A program made the position numbers and the translations under genes. Under the pieces are notes generated by a model. That model saw only the letters and a list, made by a program, of their open reading frames with translations, was not told the origin of the DNA and made no database searches. Below are positions 47,101 to 56,100 of a stretch of 64,000 bases of DNA, piece after piece (position 1 is the first letter of the stretch; each line of letters starts with the position of its first letter). The stretch is taken from NCBI GenBank assembly GCA_963556495.2, contig OY747721.1, forward strand, positions 33,760,349 through 33,824,348, read 5' to 3'. The stretch comes from Valencia hispanica (Eukaryota; Chordata; Actinopteri; Cyprinodontiformes; Valenciidae).

Positions 47101-50100
47101 TTTTTTTGCAAACCAAATGGGCTCATCCCTTAGGTATTGGTGCATTTCCCATGTATACATCAGGCCCCTGGATGTATTAAGGTATAAGAATGTTTCTAAA
47201 AATGATCATAATAAACACATCTAATGTTGAATTTATGTAATATAGATTAGGGAGTAACATGCAAGTAAATGCTGAGAATGACTGCTAGCTATAAAAAAAA
47301 AAAAAAAAAAAAAACTCATCTACACCTGATAATTGGATGAGCCCAAGACAGGCTGGGTATTTTAGGCTTTAAACCCTGTATCCATGCTCTGGGCTCTTAT
47401 TTTGAAGTAAGATAGGAAGTAGTTCTTTAGTTGCCCTGTGGTGTTGATGGAGTCGATTATTAAAGACTGCTTAAGTTGCATAAGCATTAAAAAGAAGAAG
47501 CCCTTATCATTTTAAACTGCTTTGTGTGGCAGCAGTTTGAGTAGAAAAAGAAACTGTGACACAAAATTTTTGTTAACGCCGTTAGAACTTGCTAACCGTT
47601 AGCCCCTAATGGTAAAGTAATGCTTGACATTTCTATCTTTTATTTGTATTTTCTGAGTCATTTCAGTGGTGTTATAGTTTTCATTTCATATTTTTGGCTG
47701 TACCCTGCATTGTGTTCTTTTTTGGGAGAAATCTCAAAGCACAAAGGCAGCACACACCAGAAAACTGTGTGAAAAACATGTCTGAGTTCTGAAGGGAGTC
47801 GAAATGTATTAGTATTTGACAGTGGCCAAAGATTCCGGTGATGAAGGTGGAGTGAGGATCAGGATATTTTTTAAAGAGCAGATCAAAAATATTCAAAAGA
47901 AAATGCAGCTTGGGAAGCTCACGTACGTAGGCACAGTGGTATTTGACACACTGTAGGCTGCCATTTGGAAAGCAGCCAATCCTAGGGGCGTTATTCATTT
48001 TCCTTGCCACTGATTAGCTGTATCCTCAATAGCAGAGATAAGGAAGACCATAGGTGTTAGCCTCTGTGGTAATGCTAGGATGGCTTACACTGTGCGTATA
48101 AGAAGTATATTTGATGCTTAAACTATAGAAAATGCTCTTAAAAGCATTTTTAAAGGTGGTCTCAAGTATTCCTTGATCTCACCACTTTGCACGGGGTTGT
48201 GGTCCCTAACCCCCATGAATACTTCACTGTATTTAACAAACTTTGACAGATGGATTGTTGTAAAGTTTAAAAGCAGGACTTGACTAATTTCATGCAACTG
48301 TCCTTCAGCTTCTGCCTCTCTAATCTTCTCCCCCTCCTGTTTCTCCTCAGAAGTGTTTTTTTTTTTGTTTTGTTTTTTTACATCCGTTAACTGGACAGAT
48401 ATCGAGCCTAAGTAAATAGGTACTGTATTATTTTCCTGGCCTGTTTTATCCTCTATCAAATCATCTTTCCTGTTCATCTACTACAAAGTAAACATGGCAT
48501 CTGTCTCTTCCACCCGCCTACAGTACATACCTTTCCCCTCCTCATTTACTTCAGCTCAATCTTTCTCACTCTGACAGCAACTGCGCGTCTTTATGACTTC
48601 ATCCCATCTCCCAGTGACTGATCTCCAGGTCAGAAGTTATTTATTATTCCCTATATTTCTCCTTATGCCCATATTTACCTCTCCCTCTACCATAACCAGC
48701 TACGGCTCATTGGAGATTAAGACCTTGCCAGTGCTTTGTTTGTCTGCAGACTGTTTTTCCCTGCGCCATCTGGTTGGCTCACCCTCAGCCCCAGCCCTGC
48801 TGGGATCTGCCATGCAAAAATGACAGATAGGGGAGTCCCAGAGATGCGTCTGTTTTACAAGGGTCCTTAAAAGGCAAAGCGACATGTAAGAAGCGGCTGG
48901 ATGGACGTATCTGGCAGAGCATCAGGCAAGGAGGGGAGGGCAGAGCGGAGGGAGTGAGGAGGATCGTACCTCTTGCGATCCTCAGCACTCTCATGATGCG
49001 GATAATGGTTGGGTTGATGGGCAGTGAAGCGTTGACCTCAATCTCCTCCAGAGTGATGCCCATGATGGACAGCAGCACAATGGCAAGATCCAGCTGGTTC
49101 CACCTACACAGACACACATACACCCATCAGTCACTATTGCAGACTTGCTGTACATCACTTCTTTTCACCAAAACCTTTGACAAATATGATTCCCTGCTAA
49201 GAAGAACAGGAAAACTACCACCCATTTCTTCTTTCTGAGTCATCTCCTCCAGCACTGAAGCGTCAACTCAGAGTTGGAATTGAGTCAGAATGGAGTCACG
49301 AATTTGAGACTTGAAACTCAACTTTCAAATGGACTTTCCAGAAAGAGTGAATCTTACTGTAGCAAATACATTTCCGCAATGGTTAGTACTTCCATAGAGT
49401 AGCATGGCATTGAAAATACAACATGTTTGTGTCAGTGTTACATTAGCCTACCTTTTAAATAAACTCTAAAGGAATAGTGCATTATATGGTATAAATGGCA
49501 TCTCAGAATCTCTAATGAACTAAAGATTTCCAACTTCTGTCTAGGTTAGCTGGAGACCACATTGCATATGCTTTAGTACCACATTTTTAAACTGCTCATA
49601 AAGTAAAACAGTTAATGATAGATATTGATATTAATAAACAGAGCCTAGAATTATTTATACACTTTCAGGTCAATAGCTTAAAAAACAACGCCAAGAAGAC
49701 CATTACTATGTAAATAGATAGGAAAAGTGTAAATAGTCCTGTCACATTTCCAGTGTTTTCACTAATTCCTCAGACTAACCCTGAAATATGTAGAATCCAC
49801 TTAAAAATGGGTTTAAAATCGCATGGTTCTCAATTACAGCTGTGGGGTTTATCGTTTTTTGTTGTTTTTTTCCCCTCAGGAATGAGAATGAACCACAGTG
49901 TTAAGATAGTGAAGGATGTTTAGTTCAACTCTTGCCAAAGTCAAACAGGATAAGGTTCTAACTGTGGCAAAGTCAGTGGGCATCGTGAAATCCTGGGTGG
50001 CTAGCTCTGGTCCAAACAAACGAGGTGTGCGTGTGTTTGGGTGCATATTTATGTTAACGTGTGCTGGAGTACATGCGTGCTGTTGGGATTGTGCTGGTGC

Positions 50101-53100
50101 ATTACTGTGTGGTTTTCAAATGGAAGCCAGGCATTTTAAAACTATGAAATCATGTGAAGCAGTTGTGCTTTATGGCTGTTTAACGAGGCCTTTTGTATTC
50201 ACACAGACATTTACCGATGTAGCTTAGAAAGAGCTCATTTACGCTCCCTGAACAATACCTCAGGTTTTCCACATGACTCAGAACGACACCGACAGTAACC
50301 AGTTTATTAGATGAGCGCGTCAAATCAGATATCAATAAGTCCAAAATTTGATCTCATGGTTTGTAGAGTTGATGCTTCAGAAAATTCACCATCTTGGAAG
50401 AGCAATGTTTTTATTACTTACTTGTCCTTGAAGAAGCGACGAAATCCAAAGGCCACCAGCTTGAAGACCGATTCCAAAACAAAGATAAGGGTGAAGATGT
50501 AGTTGCAGATCTTCAGCGCGTTGTCAAGCTCCTGTTAAGGAAAACAGAAAAAGTTAATATAAAGCATTAGTGAACCTAGTACTAGATTTTCAGTCAGAGA
50601 GTGCAGTGGGTATTACAAAATCACAGTAATACTGCCCTTAAAACATTATAGAAATGATAAAACAACAACAATTTCAACTTTATCTCTTTCCTCTGGAATG
50701 AACCATATCATTAATAGATTGCTCGTTTCGTACTCTCTCAATTTCAGTGAAAAGGGCATAAAATTCACAGTGTTCGTTTTTTGCCTGTGGGGGAATTCAC
50801 CATTTCCATCTGCATGTAAAAACTGACCTTTAGCAAAGAGACAAAGAGAGCACTGCTGGTCAGCAGGGATTTGTTAGACTCTCATAGGTGGCAAATTATT
50901 CCCGAACAACAGAGCCCAGTTTGTAAAGCATCTCTTTACCTCAATGTCCACTCTACCCTACAATCTATAATTTCACAGAATGGCTTTACATATAGGCTAT
51001 AGTAAATACGTTCTCCCCCTCCTTGATCCTCTCTAAAAGCATTTTTTCTAGCTTTCAGCAGTGTGTTTCAACCATCTAAACTTAGTAATAAATGGTTTGG
51101 AAATTTGCATTTGGTTAAATTTTTTCTTTGTCATGATAATGCTTTTTGGCAATAAATCTCGAACAAGCTATTTATTTCAATTTCAGTGTTGTCACATAAG
51201 TTGAGCAACTAAGCTGCACCCAATAAAAAAGTTGCCAAATCCACTCTGTCAAAGCCAACAAGTTTGTGGTGGAGGCAGTTTGATGGTTTGGGACAGCACC
51301 TCTTCTCATGAGAAAAACAAGGCTCATCATTATTAAGGGCAGTCTTGCTGTAGATTAATATTAAGATGAGATTCTGAAACCAGCGGTTATCCCAAATTCC
51401 CGATCTCAGGCCTGGATCAGACAGCAGGATTTTTTTAAGCACATTTCGGGCAATTGCAAGGATGCCACGATTATCAGGATGGCTCTAAAGATAATCCTCA
51501 GAGATATTCCTTGTCATGTGTGGTGTGTTCAGAGCGCTCTGGTCTGCTCGGAAGGACATCGGGACCGCTCCGATCACAAATCGGGGATACTCAACATGCT
51601 GGATTGCCTTGGCCAGATATCGCAGCACGTGTGTGGTGTGTTGCGAGGACAAACAAGCATGCAGCCTGTTGAATGTGACGTGTAGCCAATCAGGTGAAGG
51701 GCAGCGATAACCCTCGGAAGAGTCTATTATTATCGCTTCCAAGTATGGGATCAGTTGACCGCAGTCCACAAATGCATAAAAACAGAGATCAATCAGAGCA
51801 AACTGCGTAACGTTTCAAGAGTGAAAAAAAAACAAACTAAAAAAACGATAACTCATCTCTTTATCTTTGTATAGCAAGTAGAGCCCCTGCTCTTGCTCGT
51901 CTCTACTCCCTTATGTAGCGCCATATTTTTTGGGTCATTTTTTTTCTCCGTTAAAACTGGTCCACATGCTGTTGCCAAGGACTCCTCCTCGACCGCTTTG
52001 TTTATTTACTCCTAAGTCACATTTTATCTCGTGAGGTTTTGTGAGATTTCCCGTCTGAGCTGGAAATGTTTTTGAGTAAAATCTGTTCGAGTGTGGTGTC
52101 CCGTCATTGCTGTGTGGCCGCACACCACACACTGTAGAACCAAAACGTTTATATCCACGATTTTTTTTATCGCCGTGTGTGGTCTCTCAAGGTTCAGAAA
52201 TCGTAGTTGTTTCATTCATAATGTCATGACCCAAAATTTGGGCAGAGAATCAAATGTTATGCATTGCAAGCTTTTCACTGTATTACCAATGCTTAGCAGT
52301 GGTGTGCAGCCATCATTGCACTGACCACTGAACTGACTTCGCATCTGACAAAACTGCTGCTGAGAATATTGCACCTAAAAAGACTTACATGTTTTCTGGA
52401 ACATCGAGAAATTCAAGGGGGTTTAGCTCCAGTAAAGAATGCTTCAGGATGTCCACGATCCTGAACTCCTGGATTATTTATTTTTGCGCTAATGTAGAGC
52501 ATGCTCAACACTGCCATTAGGTGAGTTTGACTGCTTCTGTACACACTGTGAGCTGAAGACTTTTAAAGAAAGGCTTTCAGACAAGCTGGCAGCAAATATG
52601 CCAATTAAGTCCCAGAAAAGCATCAAGAGCATTCTGAAATTTTGCTGTAAGCACAATGGTGGACAACAAAAGACTGGTCAAAAGTTAAATGCCATGATGA
52701 TTCCCCCTTCTAATTGTCCCAAAATCTTACTTAAATATATATTATATGAAATATTACATGTCTGGGAAAGGAAAGTTTTGAGCCAGTATTCGGTCAACCA
52801 TGAGTCCTGCCTATATCCATGTGTTGAGTTGCTTCAATTGTAATGGATTATATTTACTCCAGACATTGCTCAAGAACACTGACATAAATAAGGAGTGGGA
52901 TAAAAACGTTGTCCAAAAGCAACTTCATGCACCAGTCTAGGCAGAATTTGGTGATTATCTATTTCCCCCCCCCCAAATTATGGATTTCCATGTCACAAGG
53001 CAAAAGTAAGAAAGGGGCTCGAAGATCAGATAATTTGAATGTTGGATTTTCTTGGACCCAAGGCCAGGAAGCTTCCTGGATTTCAGCCCCACTAATAACC

Positions 53101-56100
53101 TTTGATAAATTCTCAAAAAACATACCCTTTGACCAAAGTTGATTTTTGCATAATAATTATTGTTGTACATCTTTTTAGCAGTTATTCACTAATTTGGCAG
53201 TAAAATCCAACTTTTTGTTTTGACCATATGTGCATAGTTCTGAGAAACTATTGTGGCCATACATTGGCGATTCTGCATAAAATTGTTTAGTTTTTTTGCA
53301 TTTTTTTGCAGTGTTACTAATACCTGGCAATATTTACTGAAAGCTGTTTGGATTAAAAAAAGAGAATATTCAAAACACACAAGTTGTAAAAGATCAATGG
53401 ATTTTAAAGGCAGTAATATTTTACAGTTTTTATTGTTTTTCTCCATTTTCATTGAATTGGCCATTACGTTCATTTTATTATTTTGACCTAACTCTTATCG
53501 TTCTCCAAAGCTTTTCTTTCCAGGAAATCACAACGGTCTTCTAATCCCCCCTCAATTAAATCTTTAATGAAACAGAATTTAAAAAGGGAACATTCCAAAA
53601 CAATAATAAATTAGGATCGCTATGGAAACTGGTCAACAGCTTCAGTCACAAAAAATTGCAGTAGCAGTCATCATTCTCAAAGATTTTGTCATGTTGCAGC
53701 CACATACAGGGAAAATTGTATTATTTTATTTACATTTTTATCAAATAAAAATATGAAAATTGGGATGCAATCAAACCCTTTTTATCTGATGCCCTTCAAT
53801 ACACTTCACCAGTGCAATCTACTGTCTCTCTCTACCAGCTCGACAAAAACTGTTGCCCATATTTCTCTAAATAATAGTTTAAGCGCTGTCAGATAGGATT
53901 AAGAGGGTCTGTAAAAATCTAATTTCCAATTTCGTAATGAATTCTAAATTGGAATTATGTTTGGAATTTGACCAGGCCATTCTAGCACATAAATATTCTT
54001 TGATCTAACCCATTCCATTGTAGCTTTGGCTGTATGTCTAAGATTGCTGTCATACTTTCCTGGTATCCTGGTTTTCCACCAGGATTGTCCAGGATTTAAC
54101 TCTTACCAATGCTCTTAAGAACTGATTACAGAGGACTTTATTCAAGAGAATCAGAGTAAAAGGAGCTGAATACAATTAGATGCTACACCTTTGTCTTTCA
54201 AGAAGGAAGTATGTTTCAGTGTTGCAAAATTTTAAGAGTTTTAAGAGGTTTAAAAGCTTCTAAAAGGCTAGTTGAATATTGGTGTCAACATGAATTGGGA
54301 TGTTCATTGTCTGACCTGTGGTTGCTCGTAGTGCTCCATAGACATGGTGATGACGTTGAGCCCTATGACAATGGTGATGAAGAGGTCCAGGTAGTGGCTG
54401 GTGCACATCTTGTGGATGAGCAGCCGAGTGGGGGAGTAATCGGAGTAGTAAGGCTTACTCTGAGCTTCTGTTGGAATTGGGTAGAGTGGGGGGGGGGGGT
54501 AAGAGAAAGGAGTAATAACAAGGAGGAGGGGTAATGGGAAGAGGAGGAAGGGGAGGTGGAGGTCAAAAAGTGAGCTAGAAGGTAACAGGCAGGAACGGTA
54601 GGCCTGCAGCGCTGAGGAATAAACCCAATGAATCATCTTGGAAAAAAACGGAGGGATTAGTGAAAGTTTAATGGTTGACTCAAACTGACAGTACAACAGT
54701 GTGTGAAAAGAAGTGAGAGATTTTAAAACAGAAAGGCAGATCAGATAACGGACAAAAAAAAGGTGAGACTCCTGTCAAGCCCTAATGACTGAGGAAGTGA
54801 ATGCGCCTCTACTTTGATCAACAGTGAAACTTTCTTTAAATGTGATGACTGATGAACTGCTCAATGAAACTTCATTCAGGAGGTCTCCCTTTTTTCTCTG
54901 GGACCATTCAAGATCTGTCTTTCCTTATCTCGTTCACCTCTCTAGGGTGGAGAACTTAATAGAGCAGGAAAGTAGTTTTCCATACTCATCCATCACTCCG
55001 TCTCTCCCCTGTTCCTTCCGTCCAGATTGGAAGGATAGATGGGTTTAGAGGGAGGATGAGGAAGAAAGGAGAAGCTTATGTCATCTATCACCTTATTGCC
55101 ACATCAGTGAAGGAGAGGTCACACCACTGGGGGAATTTGGAGAATAGAATATCATCGAACCAGTTGATTAAAAAGATAAAGGTCCTTTGGATCTTTGGAG
55201 TGCTCCCCATCTGCATAGTTGGCACAGGTGGGCTGCTGTGGCTGCAACTGCATGGGTCTGAGATGATTCCCATGAGTGTGTGCATGCGTGCGGTTCATGG
55301 TGTGCACCTAGAGGGTTCCCCATCTGATCCAAGGAACTCCACTCTTAAATCAGGTAATGAGACAGTAAGGCTTACTTAGCAGGATTTTTTGAAAGAACCA
55401 ACCAATACAGTCATCCAGCCTGTGCTCCAAATATGATGAATGTCCTTAATGGGAAGTTTTTTTCTTGTGAGAAATGGTCGCACCTATTAAGTTTAGATAA
55501 AACTGGGGCAGGGAAGAGTTTCAGCACATCTCACAGGAATAGTTGGTGGGTCTTTTTTCTACCTGTTACTAAGTGCTTTGGCTAAAGAAATGACTGGGAT
55601 TCTTACTCCGTAGTTCTGCAAAGTTGTACTATTCTAATAAAAACATTAAGGAGGAAAACGCAAGAATTGAACAACAACTAAGTTAACTACATTGAAGCTT
55701 ATATACTTAGGCTTTATGTGCCATGAAATATCAATAAAAGACCTAATTAGCTAATAAAAGCTAATAATATAATAGCATGCTAACACGCTAATAGTAGGTG
55801 GGCAACACGAGCAATTGGTATTCCAATAGTATTTTTAGGAGCTAATTGCAGGCTAACAAGCCATTAAGTGGCTAATAGCTCATCATAGGCAAACAAAGTA
55901 ATAGAGAACCAAGCTAAATGTACTTCAATTAATTAGTAGTGGGCTAAGAAACTACTAGTTAGCAAACAAACAAACCTAACAGTATTTAAATGAGCTAACA
56001 GTCAATCAATGACATTTGATTTGTAGAGCACTTTTCATGATAAAATCAGCACAAAGTGCTTTACATAATAAAAACAGAAAAATAAACAAAGAAAACACAC

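Noticed and set aside
49916..50227. Plus-strand 103-residue open frame
   Set aside because: Located in an intron antisense to the gene, with no domain, codon pattern or promoter; treated as chance.
55316..55360. 36-bp stretch with AG and GT flanks, in phase with the S1 exon of cacna1g
   Set aside because: It would preserve frame, but the acceptor lacks a convincing pyrimidine tract, the donor is weak and the peptide has no support; short AG-GT pairs are common by chance.
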